DNA of 64,000 nucleotides, taken from the NCBI RefSeq assembly GCF_000716605.1, contig NZ_JNXE01000001.1, positions 620,001 to 684,000 of the forward strand, in the 5' to 3' direction. How positions within the stretch are numbered: position 1 is the stretch's first letter; each line of letters begins with the position of its first letter. The DNA comes from Streptomyces sp. NRRL F-525. GTDB lineage: Bacteria; Actinomycetota; Actinomycetes; Streptomycetales; Streptomycetaceae. The notes beneath the pieces are model-generated. The model was not told where the DNA came from. It searched no databases and saw only the letters and a program-made list of their open reading frames with translations. Position numbers and translations under genes: made by a program. Below, in pieces: positions 8,550 through 17,519 of the stretch.

Positions 8550-9189
8550 GGGGCGGTCACTCTTGACCGAGGCATCGAGTGGGTCGCGTAACGGCGGGGC
8601 GGACGCGGCGGTCGGCATGGGTCGGCCGCGGGATGCCCGTCGGGATGTGGCGATCTTGGAGGCGACCTTGTCGCTGCTGACGGAGCTCGGGTACGAGCAG
8701 TTGTCGATCGAGGCGGTCGCGGGGCGGTCGGGGGTCGCCAAGACGACGATCTACCGTCGCTATCGGGACAAGGCCGCCCTGGTTGCCGCGGCGGTGGACT
8801 ATCGCTCGCATGCCACCCCGCCCGCGCCTGCCGCGGCCGACCTGCGGGCGAACCTGCTCGCGCTCGCCGGGTGGCTGGCCCGGGAGATCGCTGAGCAGGA
8901 GATCGGACTGCTCGGGGCGCTGTTCGCGGGGATGCGTGGGGACCCGCGGCTTGCCGAGGAGATGCGTCGAATCCTGCGCCGGGACGAGGCGGCGATGACT
9001 GATGAGCCGTTCCGCAAGGCGATCGGGGACGGCGAGCGGTTGACGCCCCGGGCCGCCGAGCTCTTCGCCGAGATCGCTCCGGCGGTCATCGTGCACCGGG
9101 TGGTCGTCGCGGGCGAGCCGTGCGATGAGCGCTTTGTCGAGCACCTCGTCGACGACATTCTTCTGCCGTTGCTGCTTGAGGGCTGCTGA
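8548..9189 (+). CDS. TetR/AcrR family transcriptional regulator
   Basis: A 213-residue regulator. The N-terminal DNA-binding domain (about residues 30-80) shows LSLLTELGYEQLSIEAVAGRSGVAKTTIYRRYRDKAALV, the standard TetR helix-turn-helix. The C-terminal ligand domain is all helical and resembles the TetR_C_16/C_11 type. The start is uncertain: GTG 8548 lies inside the palindrome and has no ribosome site, so a leaderless message or the ATG at 8617 (MGRPRDARRDV) is possible. It probably represses itself and the NmrA-like reductase 63 bases downstream, whose own ribosome site is strong. Confidence 0.85.
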   Translation: MGRSLLTEASSGSRNGGADAAVGMGRPRDARRDVAILEATLSLLTELGYEQLSIEAVAGRSGVAKTTIYRRYRDKAALVAAAVDYRSHATPPAPAAADLRANLLALAGWLAREIAEQEIGLLGALFAGMRGDPRLAEEMRRILRRDEAAMTDEPFRKAIGDGERLTPRAAELFAEIAPAVIVHRVVVAGEPCDERFVEHLVDDILLPLLLEGC

Positions 9190-9252
9190 GGCATACCAAT
9201 TCCGTGCGCACTGACTGCGGCGGGTGTGACAAGTAAAAAAAGGGGATTCATC

Positions 9253-10110
9253 ATGATCGTTGTCACTGGGGCCACGGGCGCGTTGAACGGCGCCACTGTT
9301 GAGCACCTTCTCAAGCGTGTTCCTGCGGAGCGGATCGGCGTGAGCGTGCGCGACGTCGACAAGGCGCGGCACTTTGCCGACCGCGGGGTGCGGGTGCGTC
9401 AGGGCTCTTACGCGGATCCGGCCGCGCTGCGGCACTCCTTCGAGGGCGCTGAACAGGTCCTGCTCGTGTCCTCCAACGACCCGCACGCCGACCATGTCGG
9501 CTTGCACCGCGTCGGCATCGAGGCCGCCGTCGCGGCGGGAGCCCGGCGCATCCTGTACACCAGCCATCAGGGTGCCGGGGCCGACAGTCCCTTCCCCCCG
9601 GCCCGCGATCACGCCGCGACCGAGGTGCTCCTCGCCGAATCCGGTGTCGCCTGGACCTCGCTGCGCAACGGCTACTACGCCCACAGTGTGCTGTGGCTGC
9701 TCAGCCCCTGGCGGCAGACCGGCGAGATCGCGGCACCAGCCGATGGCCCGATTTCCTGGACCGACCGCGCCGATTCCGCCGAAGCGGCAGCGGTCGTCCT
9801 GGCCGGTGACCGGAGTTTCGACGGGCCGGTCACCCTCACCGCGCGGCAGGCCGTGACCCTCGCCGACGTCGCGGCGATGGCTTCTGAGATCAGCGGCCGC
9901 GAGGTCAAGCGGGTCGTGCTGGACGACGAGGAGTGGATCGCGGACAAGGTCGCGGATGGCATGCCGGAGGGGATGGCACGGAGGATGCTCACCAGATACC
10001 AGGCCGCTCGCGAAGGCCGCTTCGCCGGGGTCGACCCTCTGCTGGCCAGTCTGCTCGGCCGCGAACCCCGCGGCGTCGCCGAGCAGTTGGAGGACGGCGG
10101 CACCGGCTGA
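9253..10110 (+). CDS. NmrA/QorB-like NAD(P)-dependent oxidoreductase
   Basis: A 285-residue atypical short-chain dehydrogenase. The Rossmann nucleotide loop is VVTGATGALNG at residues 3-13, with N in place of the usual third glycine. The remainder (VLLVSSNDPHADHVGLHRVGIEAAVAAGARRILYTSH) matches the NmrA / type 2 quinone oxidoreductase QorB group. Members reduce quinones or simply sense NAD(P); the active tyrosine-lysine pair of classical SDRs is absent. The ATG at 9253 follows AAAGGGG. It stands directly after the TetR gene, a common regulator/oxidoreductase pair responding to electrophiles. Confidence 0.75.
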   Translation: MIVVTGATGALNGATVEHLLKRVPAERIGVSVRDVDKARHFADRGVRVRQGSYADPAALRHSFEGAEQVLLVSSNDPHADHVGLHRVGIEAAVAAGARRILYTSHQGAGADSPFPPARDHAATEVLLAESGVAWTSLRNGYYAHSVLWLLSPWRQTGEIAAPADGPISWTDRADSAEAAAVVLAGDRSFDGPVTLTARQAVTLADVAAMASEISGREVKRVVLDDEEWIADKVADGMPEGMARRMLTRYQAAREGRFAGVDPLLASLLGREPRGVAEQLEDGGTG

Positions 10111-10215
10111 AGGATCGCCGAGGCAAGGGAAAGGGGCTGGGCTTCTGTTTGAGGAGTTCGCTCAGTTCCTGATGGTGATGATCACGACCTGACCGGCGCC
10201 CAGTGGACGGCACGG

Positions 10216-11202
10216 TCAGTCCATGCGGCGCTGGTCCTTCTTGCTCCAGGCGCGGGTGTCCCGGGGCGGGAGGTATGGCTCCTCATCCTTCGGGAGTCCG
10301 CCGGCGACGGCACGCTGGCGGGCCAGTTCCGCGTCGAATTCGAGGCCGAGCAGGACGGCGATGTTGCTGATCCACAGCCACATCAGGAAGACGATCACGC
10401 CGGCGAGCGTGCCGTACGTCTTGTTGTACGACGCGAAGTGCGCCACGTAGAACGCGAAGCCCCCCGAGGCGACCATCCAGACCACCAGGGCCAGCACGCT
10501 GCCCGGAGTGACCCAACGGAAGCCGCGGCCCTTCACGTTGGGCGCCGCCCAGTACAGGATCGCGATCATCGCCATTACCAGGACGACCAGTCCCGGCCAC
10601 TTCGCGACCGACCACACCGTCAGCGCCGCGTCCCCGATGCCGAGGGCGGAACCCGCCGCGCGGGCCAGGCCGCCGGTGAACACCACGATGAGCGCGCTGA
10701 CCACCGTCAGGACGAGCAGCACCACGGTGACGCCGACGCGGATCGGCAGGACCTTCCACACGGGGCGGCCCTCGGGCATGTCGTAGACGACGTTGGCGCT
10801 GCGGATGAACGCCGCGATGTAGCCGGAGGCCGACCACACCGCGACCACGATGCCGACCACGGCGACGATCGAGCCGAGGCCGCCGGGCGCCTGAAGCTGG
10901 CGTATCGCGTCGCTGATGATGTCCCGGGTCGAACTCGGCGCCAGTTTCTCGATGTTGTCCAGGACCTGCTGTGTCGCAGACTTGCCGGCCATGCCGAGCA
11001 GCGAGACCAGGACCAGCAGGGCCGGAAACAGCGACAGCACTCCGTAGTACGTCAACGCCGCGGCCCGGTCGGCGAGTTCGTCGACCTGGAACTCCCTGAC
11101 GGTGCCCTTGAGCACCGCCCACCAGGACCGCTTCGGCAGTTTGGTGGGCCGGTCCGGCGCCCGGCGCTCGACCTGTTCTCCTGGTCCCGGTGTCCGTGGC
11201 AT
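10216..11202 (-). CDS. YihY/BrkB family inner-membrane protein
   Basis: A 328-residue integral membrane protein of the YihY/virulence factor BrkB family. After a charged N-terminus it has about six hydrophobic segments, beginning with ALTYYGVLSLFPALLVLVSLLGM, which carries the family's AAALTYYxxLSLFPALL signature, and ending with VIFLMWLWISNIAVLLGLEFDAELAR. The basic C-terminal tail is cytoplasmic. Despite older labels it is not a ribonuclease; its role, probably transport or envelope homeostasis, is unknown. It lies 69 bases downstream of the amidohydrolase on the same strand. Confidence 0.85.
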   Translation of the reverse strand: MPRTPGPGEQVERRAPDRPTKLPKRSWWAVLKGTVREFQVDELADRAAALTYYGVLSLFPALLVLVSLLGMAGKSATQQVLDNIEKLAPSSTRDIISDAIRQLQAPGGLGSIVAVVGIVVAVWSASGYIAAFIRSANVVYDMPEGRPVWKVLPIRVGVTVVLLVLTVVSALIVVFTGGLARAAGSALGIGDAALTVWSVAKWPGLVVLVMAMIAILYWAAPNVKGRGFRWVTPGSVLALVVWMVASGGFAFYVAHFASYNKTYGTLAGVIVFLMWLWISNIAVLLGLEFDAELARQRAVAGGLPKDEEPYLPPRDTRAWSKKDQRRMD

Positions 11203-11271
11203 ACCAGTGGGGTTACCCGGCTCGGCCCGACCATGCCTGGAGGGCGTACGGCAACCGCTCCCACTCCCTGA

Positions 11272-12246
11272 TCAGAGTTCGAGGCCAAAGAGCGCTGCCG
11301 CGTTGGCGGAGGAGAACTTGTGCCGGTCCTCGTCCGAACTGAAGTGTCCGAGGAAGGAGTTGATCTCGTCCCGGGTCGGGTGTTGGAACGGGTAGTCGGT
11401 GGAGAAGATCAGCCGGTCGACGGTGGTGACGGACAGGGCGTGGTGGAGCAGCGCGGGGTTGAGCATGCCGGAGGCGGTGATGTGGAAGTTGGTCCGGATG
11501 TAGTCCGAGACGGGCCGTCGCAGTCCGGCGAGGCGGGCGAGGCTGTCGGCCCGGTCGAGCCAGAACAGCAGCATCTCGCCCCAGTGGCCGAGCACCACCT
11601 GGAGGGCGGGGTGGCGGTCGAAGGTGCCGCGCAGGATGAGCCGGAGTGCCGCGGTCGCGGTGTCGAGGTGCCACCCCCATCCGAAGGTGGCCAGGCCGAG
11701 ATCGGTCAGCTCGCCGAGACCCCGGTAGGAGGCGTCGCGCACCGCGTCCGAGGGGATCTGCGGGTGGATGAAGACCGGCTGGCCGAGTTCCGCCGCGGCG
11801 GCGAAGAACTCGTCGTAGGCCGGGTCGTCGAGGAAGCGGTCGCCGGAGCGGCCGTAGACCATCGTGCCGACGTGGCCCAGGCCCTTCGCGCGCACGAGCT
11901 CCTCGACGACGTGCTCAGGGGAGGACATGGGCAGCGTCGAAAGTGCCCGCAGCCGCGTCGGGTTCTTGTCGACGGCCGCGATGGCCATGTCGTTCGCGGC
12001 GCGGCTCAGGTGCCGGGCCTGTTCGGGGGCGAGCGGCTGGGTTCCGGGCGGGGTCAGGGCGAGGACCGAGATGTCGATGCCCTGGGCGTCCATCGTGGCG
12101 ATCCGCTCCTCGCCAAGGTCCTCCAGGCGGTGTCGGTGGTCGCCCATCTCGTTGAAGGCGAGGCTCTCGTCCGGCCGCGGCAGGGCTTTGAGGGCGGAGG
12201 TGAGGTTCGGGGCCACCCAGTGTTCTTCGATGGCGATGAGGGTCAT
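11272..12246 (-). CDS. Amidohydrolase-2 family decarboxylase (gamma-resorcylate/ACMSD-like)
   Basis: A 324-residue metal-dependent TIM barrel of the ACMSD-related amidohydrolase family. It begins IAIEEHW (the E-x-H metal site), has VFIHPQ with a metal histidine, VLGHWGE, and IFSTDYPFQ with the catalytic aspartate. These residues fit 2,6-dihydroxybenzoate and 2,3-dihydroxybenzoate decarboxylases, so it probably removes CO2 from an aromatic acid, non-oxidatively; hydrolysis of a lactone is an alternative. The ATG has AAGGA upstream. It is divergent from a MarR regulator across 179 bases containing two identical-core palindromes, so control by that regulator and an aromatic inducer is likely. 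Confidence 0.8.
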   Translation of the reverse strand: MTLIAIEEHWVAPNLTSALKALPRPDESLAFNEMGDHRHRLEDLGEERIATMDAQGIDISVLALTPPGTQPLAPEQARHLSRAANDMAIAAVDKNPTRLRALSTLPMSSPEHVVEELVRAKGLGHVGTMVYGRSGDRFLDDPAYDEFFAAAAELGQPVFIHPQIPSDAVRDASYRGLGELTDLGLATFGWGWHLDTATAALRLILRGTFDRHPALQVVLGHWGEMLLFWLDRADSLARLAGLRRPVSDYIRTNFHITASGMLNPALLHHALSVTTVDRLIFSTDYPFQHPTRDEINSFLGHFSSDEDRHKFSSANAAALFGLEL

Positions 12247-12264
12247 GGTCTTCGTCCTTCGATC

Positions 12265-12298
<34 letters not shown>

Positions 12299-12339
12299 AC
12301 AGGTGGGTGGCACGGCCGGTGGCTTCGTTCCAGCGATAC

Positions 12340-12353
12340 CTGTCATTTGACAG
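12340..12353. promoter_or_regulatory. MarR operator-like palindrome, site 1
   Basis: CTGTCA-TT-TGACAG, a perfect 6+2+6 inverted repeat in the divergent region between the amidohydrolase and the MarR gene. It shares both arms with site 2 exactly 40 bases away. Confidence 0.65.
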
Positions 12354-12379
12354 CAAAGCTAACGCCCGGACTAAAGTAG

Positions 12380-12393
12380 CTGTCAACTGACAG
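12380..12393. promoter_or_regulatory. MarR operator-like palindrome, site 2
   Basis: CTGTCA-AC-TGACAG, with the same arms as site 1. It ends 32 bases before the MarR start codon, where it would cover that gene's promoter. Only the two central bases differ between the sites. Confidence 0.65.
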
Positions 12394-12425
12394 CAATCGA
12401 GGGGCGACGACGGAGGTCCTGGCGC

Positions 12426-12872
12426 ATGGACGAGGAGCAGGCTTCGCGGCTGTTCGAACTCGCCGACCGGATCCTGGCGGTGGGCCGCCACATCGGGGCG
12501 TCGAAGGAGGGCGAGGTCGAGTCGGGAACTCCGTTGCAGGGAGCGGTGATGCGCTATATCGACCGCCACCCGGGCACGACGGCCCGCGAGGCCGCCGAAG
12601 CCACCCAGATGATCTCGAGCAACTTCAGCCGGGCGGTGCGCGGCCTGGAGCAGGCGGGCCTGGTGCGGCGCGACACCGATGAGCGCGACGCGCGGCGGGT
12701 GCGCCTGTATCCCACCGAGAAGGCGCAGGAGAATCTGCGACGACTCCGTGAGGTCTGGAGCGGCCTTCTCGAGGAGGCTGTGACCGACTCCGACGACATC
12801 GACGCCGTGATCTCGACCCTGCGCACCATCGAGACCCGGCTCGTTGCCCGAACCCGCCCCGGGGTCCGATGA
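12426..12872 (+). CDS. MarR family transcriptional regulator
   Basis: A 148-residue winged-helix regulator. The recognition region is TAREAAEATQMISSNFSRAVRGLEQAGLVRRDTDERDARRVRLYPTEKA, where the helix-turn-helix is followed by the DERDxRxVxLxxT wing characteristic of MarR. Terminal helices (residues 1-35 and 110-140) form the dimer. GGAGG lies nine bases before the ATG. The two CTGTCA-NN-TGACAG palindromes upstream are its likely sites, giving repression of itself and of the divergent aromatic-acid decarboxylase-like gene, relieved by a phenolic ligand. Confidence 0.85.
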   Translation: MDEEQASRLFELADRILAVGRHIGASKEGEVESGTPLQGAVMRYIDRHPGTTAREAAEATQMISSNFSRAVRGLEQAGLVRRDTDERDARRVRLYPTEKAQENLRRLREVWSGLLEEAVTDSDDIDAVISTLRTIETRLVARTRPGVR

Positions 12873-12973
12873 ATCCGGCGATCTCACCGCCCTTGCCGCT
12901 GACCCGGAGGTCGCTCTCGGCGACCCGCCGATCAGGCTCGGCTCAACGTCCGCCGCACCACGTAGGACGCGGT

Positions 12974-14017
12974 CTAAGCCCACGGGTCGACGGGGACCAC
13001 GCCGATGGCGTGGCTGTCGGGACCGATGAGTCGCCCCCAGGATTTGACGGTTCGTAGAACGATCTGCCGGTCGTCGATCTCGATGCCGGGGCTCATGGCG
13101 CGGATGCGCCGCAGCAGTGGCTCCAGTGCCCGCAGGTCGTGCAGTTGGGCGGTGACGAACAGGTTCGCCGTCCCGGCCACGGCGGCGCACACCCGGGTTT
13201 CCGGCCAGCGGGCGATGTCCCGGCCCGTCTCGTAGAGCAGTTCGTCGGGCACCCGCAGGGAGAGCGAGACGTACAGGTGCCAGCCGCCGGCGAACCGGAC
13301 GAAGTCGGTGCGGAAGGTGAGCGTTCCGTTGCGGGTGAGATGGTCGAGCCGGCGCTTGACCGCGGGTTCGGAGCGGCCCAGCCGCTTCGCGAGGTCGCGC
13401 AGGCTCATCCGGCCGTCGACCTGCAGCGCCTGGTAGAGGGCTTTGTCGAAGGCGTCCGGTTCCCGTGCGGCCTGCCGGTCGTGGTGTTCGGGATGGCCGG
13501 CGGACAGTTCGTGCGCCGCGCTCAGGCCGATCGCGCCGAGCCGCCAGTGGGCGCCGCTGAACAGCTCCATGATCGGCCGGACACGGGTGCTGTGGACGCC
13601 CGGGGTGGGAGCGAGGCCGTCGACCAGAAGCGCGGACAGGTTCGCGAGGTCCTGGGCGACGACGAGCGCGAACAGGTCCCATGTGCCCGAGGTCAGATGG
13701 ACGCTGGCCACCCGCGGGTTGTCCGCCAGGGCCCGGGCCACTTCGGTGACCTGCCCGGGCGCGCACATCACGTCGAGCACGGCACCGGCGAGCGGCATGG
13801 CCGGTCCGGGGGCGGAGGAGATCCAGGCGGCTCCGTCACGGGTCAGCCTGCGCCAGCGGCGCCCGACGGTGACCGCGGAGAGGTCCAGGGTGGCGCCGAG
13901 TTGTTCGAAGCTCGCGCGCGGGTTGACGTGCAGGGCGTCGATGAGGGCGACGTCGTCCTCGTCGATGCCCTGTCGTTCTACGGCCATCACGGGCCCATTG
14001 TGGTGGACGGCCGTCAC
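12974..14017 (-). CDS. Lrp/AsnC family regulator with two HTH and two ligand-domain repeats
   Basis: A 347-residue protein, about twice the length of a normal AsnC regulator. The first helix-turn-helix (DVALIDALHVNPRASFEQLGATL, residues 22-60) and a RAM-like domain are followed by a second HTH (ALYQALQVDGRMSLRDLAKRLGR, about 190-230) and a second RAM-like domain. It is a tandem duplication within one chain, known in actinobacteria. It may start at GTG 14017, where GTGA overlaps the esterase stop, or at ATG 13987. The overlap suggests translational coupling with the esterase and CoA-transferase upstream, so it probably senses a metabolite of their pathway. Confidence 0.8.
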   Translation of the reverse strand: MTAVHHNGPVMAVERQGIDEDDVALIDALHVNPRASFEQLGATLDLSAVTVGRRWRRLTRDGAAWISSAPGPAMPLAGAVLDVMCAPGQVTEVARALADNPRVASVHLTSGTWDLFALVVAQDLANLSALLVDGLAPTPGVHSTRVRPIMELFSGAHWRLGAIGLSAAHELSAGHPEHHDRQAAREPDAFDKALYQALQVDGRMSLRDLAKRLGRSEPAVKRRLDHLTRNGTLTFRTDFVRFAGGWHLYVSLSLRVPDELLYETGRDIARWPETRVCAAVAGTANLFVTAQLHDLRALEPLLRRIRAMSPGIEIDDRQIVLRTVKSWGRLIGPDSHAIGVVPVDPWA

Positions 14018-14904
14018 CTCGTCGCGGGCAGCAGGTACCGGCCGATGAGGTCGGCGCAGACCAGGTCGGGGCAGGAGCGGCCCCAGAACCAGGGCATCGG
14101 GGTGTGCGCGGGGTTGGGGATCTGATGGCCGCCCCCGTGGACGGTGAACAGGGTCACCGGTGCGGGGCCGGTACCGCCGTAGGTGGTGGTCGTCACCGTG
14201 GTGACCGCACTGCCGTCGGCCTGGCGGAGCGGTCCGCCGACCGGCGGGCCGGTGATGCCGTTGCGGGCCGCGTAGTACGCGGCCGTCTCCTCGGCCGAGC
14301 GGTGCCGGCCGCGGGGAAACAGCCCTCTGACGCTCACCACGCCGCCGCCGTAGGGGGCCAGGGGGTCGGCGGTGCCGTGGAAGAGGAGCACCGGCACCGC
14401 CGTGTCGGCCGGTGGCGGGGTCCGGGTCCCGTACGTGGCGGGCAGGGTGCTGCTGATGATTGCCGCGCCTGCCAGCCGTCCCGGTACCTCCCGCAGCAGC
14501 CGCATCACCATCTGGCCGCCGAGGGAGAACCCGATCACGTACACACGCTCCCGCGCGGTTCCGTGTGCGGTGGCCATCGCCTCGACCAGGTCGGTGAAGA
14601 ACCCGACGTCGTCGATGCCCCGGCGCCGTGCGGGGGTGTCGATGTCGCGGGCGCCGTTCCAGTCCCTGCGGTAGCCGTCCGGATACACCACGACTCCGTC
14701 GGCACCGGTCGCGAAGGTGTCGAACGAGCGGCCGCTGAACCGGCGCACGGACCGGCCCGTCTGACCGGTGCCGTGGAAGACGACCACCAGAGGCCGGGCC
14801 GGGTCTCCGGACCGGTCCCGCCGCTCCGCGCCGACCTGCACGTAGGTGCGCGTGCGCCCGCCGACCTCCAGGGCACCGCGCACGATCACGGCCGTCACCG
14901 CCAT
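14014..14904 (-). CDS. PHB depolymerase/LpqC-type esterase
   Basis: A 296-residue alpha/beta hydrolase resembling polyhydroxybutyrate depolymerase / feruloyl esterase (LpqC, COG3509). It shows LVVVFHGTGQTG (oxyanion loop), the nucleophile elbow GFSLGG with S127, an aspartate in VLLFHGTADPLAPY, and the histidine in VHGGGHQIP. No signal peptide is visible, so it acts inside the cell or leaves by another route. The ATG at 14904 lies inside the end of the CoA-transferase gene; a longer in-frame reading extends far into that gene and is rejected because it is antisense-quality sequence. Confidence 0.8.
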   Translation of the reverse strand: MAVTAVIVRGALEVGGRTRTYVQVGAERRDRSGDPARPLVVVFHGTGQTGRSVRRFSGRSFDTFATGADGVVVYPDGYRRDWNGARDIDTPARRRGIDDVGFFTDLVEAMATAHGTARERVYVIGFSLGGQMVMRLLREVPGRLAGAAIISSTLPATYGTRTPPPADTAVPVLLFHGTADPLAPYGGGVVSVRGLFPRGRHRSAEETAAYYAARNGITGPPVGGPLRQADGSAVTTVTTTTYGGTGPAPVTLFTVHGGGHQIPNPAHTPMPWFWGRSCPDLVCADLIGRYLLPATR

Positions 14905-16352
14905 GCGGGGCGGCTCGCCCCGCGCGGGACCAGCGCGGGCTCCGGCCACGCGGGCGGGGTGCGGCCGAACTCGACCTGCGGCGCGGGAAAGCGCAGGTCT
15001 CCCAGCGGCGTCCGGGCGTCGAACGCCTTCGGCTCGCGCAGGCTGTGCTGTGCGTCGGTGCCGACCAGCGCCGGGTCGACCAGACCCAGCGCGAGGCACC
15101 ACATCGCGTTGCGCGTCAGGTTGACCGTCACGTGCCAACTGCCGCCGACCGTGGCCCGTTTGACGAGCGCCGCCGTCGCGCCGGCGGCACCCATGTAGCC
15201 GGTGACGAAGTCGTTGATCATGCCGGTGACGGGCAGTTTCGGTTCCGCCGGCGAGCCGACGGCGGCCATCAGACCACTGGCCGCGGACCCGTTCATGTCG
15301 AAGCCGCCGCGGTCGGCCCACGGGCCCTGCGACCCGTAACAGGTCACCGAGACCTGGACCAGCCCGGGACACCGCTCGGCCAGCCGATCCGGGGCCAGCC
15401 CCAGTTTCTCCAGCTTGTCGCCGCGATGGTTGTTGACCACGACGTCGGCATCGGCCAGCAGTTCGTCCAGCAGTCCCTGCCCCCGGTCGGTGTTCAGGTC
15501 CAGCAGCGTGCTGCGCGATCCGATGTTGGCCTGGGTGTAGATGAACGCGTGCTCGTAGTCGTTGACCCGGGTCGCGCACAGCACATCCGCACCCTGCTCG
15601 GCCAACGTCCGCCCCACCGTCGGCCCGGCGATCGCATGCGTGAAGGACAACACCTTCACCCCCGCCAACGGGCGTGAGGCGGCCCCGAGTTCCCTGACCG
15701 GCGCCGCACCGATCCGCTCCAGCCCGATCACCGGCCGCGCGGCCAGCACACGACCCTGGGGGTGCGCGGCCCACTCCTCGGCAGTCCGGGCCACACACAG
15801 CGGAAGCCCTACGGCATTGGCCGCTTCCTCCAGTTCGAACGCGTCCCACCGCGCGAAGGCGGCGGCGACCTTGTCCTTGTCCGGGGGAACGTCCAGGAAC
15901 CGGCACCACTTGGCCGCCAGATGCGGATAGACCCCGGAAGCCATGACCGTACGGCCGTCCCGGGTCCGGTAACTGTCCAGCAGGAAGGGATTGTCCAAGA
16001 CCAGGGCGTGCTCCGGGAGTTCACCGTTCAGGGTCGGATGCCAGAACGCGTGCGGGGTGATGTGGTGCACCGCCTGCCGTAGATCCAGGTGCAGGTCCTG
16101 CCCCGCGCCGGTCCGGATCCGGTGCAACGCCGCCGCACCCACCGCACTGGCCATCATCGGGATGCCGACCGCCGCTCCCAGACGGATCCGGTCCGGCACG
16201 ATCGGATCCTCACCGGCGAACGTCACCCGGCCACCCGTATCGGCGATCGACAGCCCGGCCGGCGCCAGCAACTCCTCCAGCGCCACCAGCGGGTCGAACT
16301 CACCCGACGCCGAAGTCCCCTCACAAGCCGCCTTGCCACCCTGATCCGCCAT
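14895..16352 (-). CDS. CaiB/BaiF (class III) CoA-transferase
   Basis: A 485-residue family III CoA-transferase, which moves CoA between carboxylic acids. The two interlocked domains are visible: an N-terminal part with RLGAAVGIPMMASAVGAAALHRIRTGAGQDLHLDLRQAVHHI, and a second CoA-transferase segment starting at PLAGVKVLSFTHAIAGPTVGRTLAEQGADVL. Then come LDLNTDRGQGLLDELLADADVVVNNHRGDKLEKLGL and VTCYGSQGPWADRGGFDMNGSAASG. The order looks permuted or duplicated relative to single-copy enzymes of about 400 residues. Its 3' end overlaps the esterase start by ten bases. The substrate acid is unknown. Confidence 0.85.
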   Translation of the reverse strand: MADQGGKAACEGTSASGEFDPLVALEELLAPAGLSIADTGGRVTFAGEDPIVPDRIRLGAAVGIPMMASAVGAAALHRIRTGAGQDLHLDLRQAVHHITPHAFWHPTLNGELPEHALVLDNPFLLDSYRTRDGRTVMASGVYPHLAAKWCRFLDVPPDKDKVAAAFARWDAFELEEAANAVGLPLCVARTAEEWAAHPQGRVLAARPVIGLERIGAAPVRELGAASRPLAGVKVLSFTHAIAGPTVGRTLAEQGADVLCATRVNDYEHAFIYTQANIGSRSTLLDLNTDRGQGLLDELLADADVVVNNHRGDKLEKLGLAPDRLAERCPGLVQVSVTCYGSQGPWADRGGFDMNGSAASGLMAAVGSPAEPKLPVTGMINDFVTGYMGAAGATAALVKRATVGGSWHVTVNLTRNAMWCLALGLVDPALVGTDAQHSLREPKAFDARTPLGDLRFPAPQVEFGRTPPAWPEPALVPRGASRPAWR

Positions 16353-16539
16353 GGTGCTTCCCTCCGATGCTCACCCGCCACCCTCTTTCAGCGGTCTCGT
16401 AAGCGGACGGGATCGACGGAAAACGCACAGGGCCGCGCGGGAGCGACGGGAAGTACCGTTTCACGGTCGATTCGTGCAGAAAAACCTCCGACAGAGGGCC
16501 GAAGGCCCTGGGCGTACGGTGACCCGTCGAGGCCTGCGG

Positions 16540-17295
16540 CTACTGCCCCGGTACCTCGACCTGGGCGCGTATGGCGCGCATGACCGGGGCGACATCGGTG
16601 GCCGTGAAGCCGAGCTTGGTGCTGGTGCCGTCGGTTTTCGAGACGAGAGTGATGCCGGCGACGGTGGTCGGGGTGAACCAGGAGCAGGTGGTGACCGCCG
16701 TGGTGATCAGGTCGTTGCGGAGCAGGACGGTGTCGCAGATCGCCCGGCCGCCGTGCGGGCCGGGTGTGGCGTCGATGGCGCTGGTGGTGATCCGGTCCCC
16801 GGCGCCGTCGTCGCTGACGGCCGGGAGCTGGTCGAGGATGTCGTGCAGATGGTCGGGGTCGTAGCCGCTGCCGTTGAGTCCCACATAGAAGATCCACGCA
16901 CCGTCTGCCGGATCGTCGTAGTAGGCGTGCACATGTGTGCCGGACACACCCAGACGCGCGGCATTCTGTTTGGTGTCGGCGTCGAACCGCTGCACCATGT
17001 CCGCCGGCGGCTGCCCCTGCCGGTAACCGGCCGCGACCTGCGGAGCGGTCAGCATCCACGAGGTACCACTGGAAGTGCCGCCGGAGGTCGCGCTCCCCGT
17101 GGCGGCCGCGTCGGTGGTAGCGCCACTCCGCGCGGCGACCGGAGAGGCGTGGCCGTCGGCCGTGCCGGTGGACGAACCGCAGCCCGACACCAGCGGCAGC
17201 CCCAGCAGCGTGCCGGCCACGGCCAGGGCGACAACGGACCGGCGTGGCCCCGGAGGGGACGACACTCGAGCGCGCCGGAGTGCGGAACTGGCCAC
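16540..17295 (-). CDS. Putative secreted lipoprotein
   Basis: A 251-residue lipoprotein of unknown function. The signal peptide (RRSVVALAVAGTLLGLPLVSGC, lipobox cysteine C39) is followed by a Ser/Thr/Gly/Ala linker to about residue 80, then a globular domain with several cysteines (ICDTVLL, VTTCSWF). The GTG at 17295 is chosen because AAGGAGG stands six bases upstream; a longer in-frame start at 17337 lacks one. It is divergent from a LysR-type regulator. I do not recognise the domain. Confidence 0.75.
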   Translation of the reverse strand: MASSALRRARVSSPPGPRRSVVALAVAGTLLGLPLVSGCGSSTGTADGHASPVAARSGATTDAAATGSATSGGTSSGTSWMLTAPQVAAGYRQGQPPADMVQRFDADTKQNAARLGVSGTHVHAYYDDPADGAWIFYVGLNGSGYDPDHLHDILDQLPAVSDDGAGDRITTSAIDATPGPHGGRAICDTVLLRNDLITTAVTTCSWFTPTTVAGITLVSKTDGTSTKLGFTATDVAPVMRAIRAQVEVPGQ

Positions 17296-17519
17296 GTGCG
17301 GCCTCCTTGGGACGGAAGTTGACCGGGCTTCGGGCATGGCTGTGCCGAGGCAGGTGGTGGCCGAAGCCCTCGGGATACCGCCAAGTCTCGCAGCCGCGCG
17401 GCCACCCGGTAGCCCCGTCGTACAGTGCTGCTTGCGTCCACCCGACAGGGATACTTGCGGTACGTCGGCACAGCCCGTGCACGATGTCCGATGTCCTACG
17501 ACCCCGGGAGGCCGCGCGC

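Noticed and set aside
10216..11202. Ribonuclease BN
   Set aside because: YihY/BrkB proteins were once labelled this way, but the sequence is a pure membrane protein with no nuclease motif.
14905..15909. N-terminal extension of the esterase frame into the CoA-transferase gene
   Set aside because: The extension reads as Arg/Gly-rich nonsense opposite conserved CoA-transferase codons. The esterase domain begins at the ATG at 14904.
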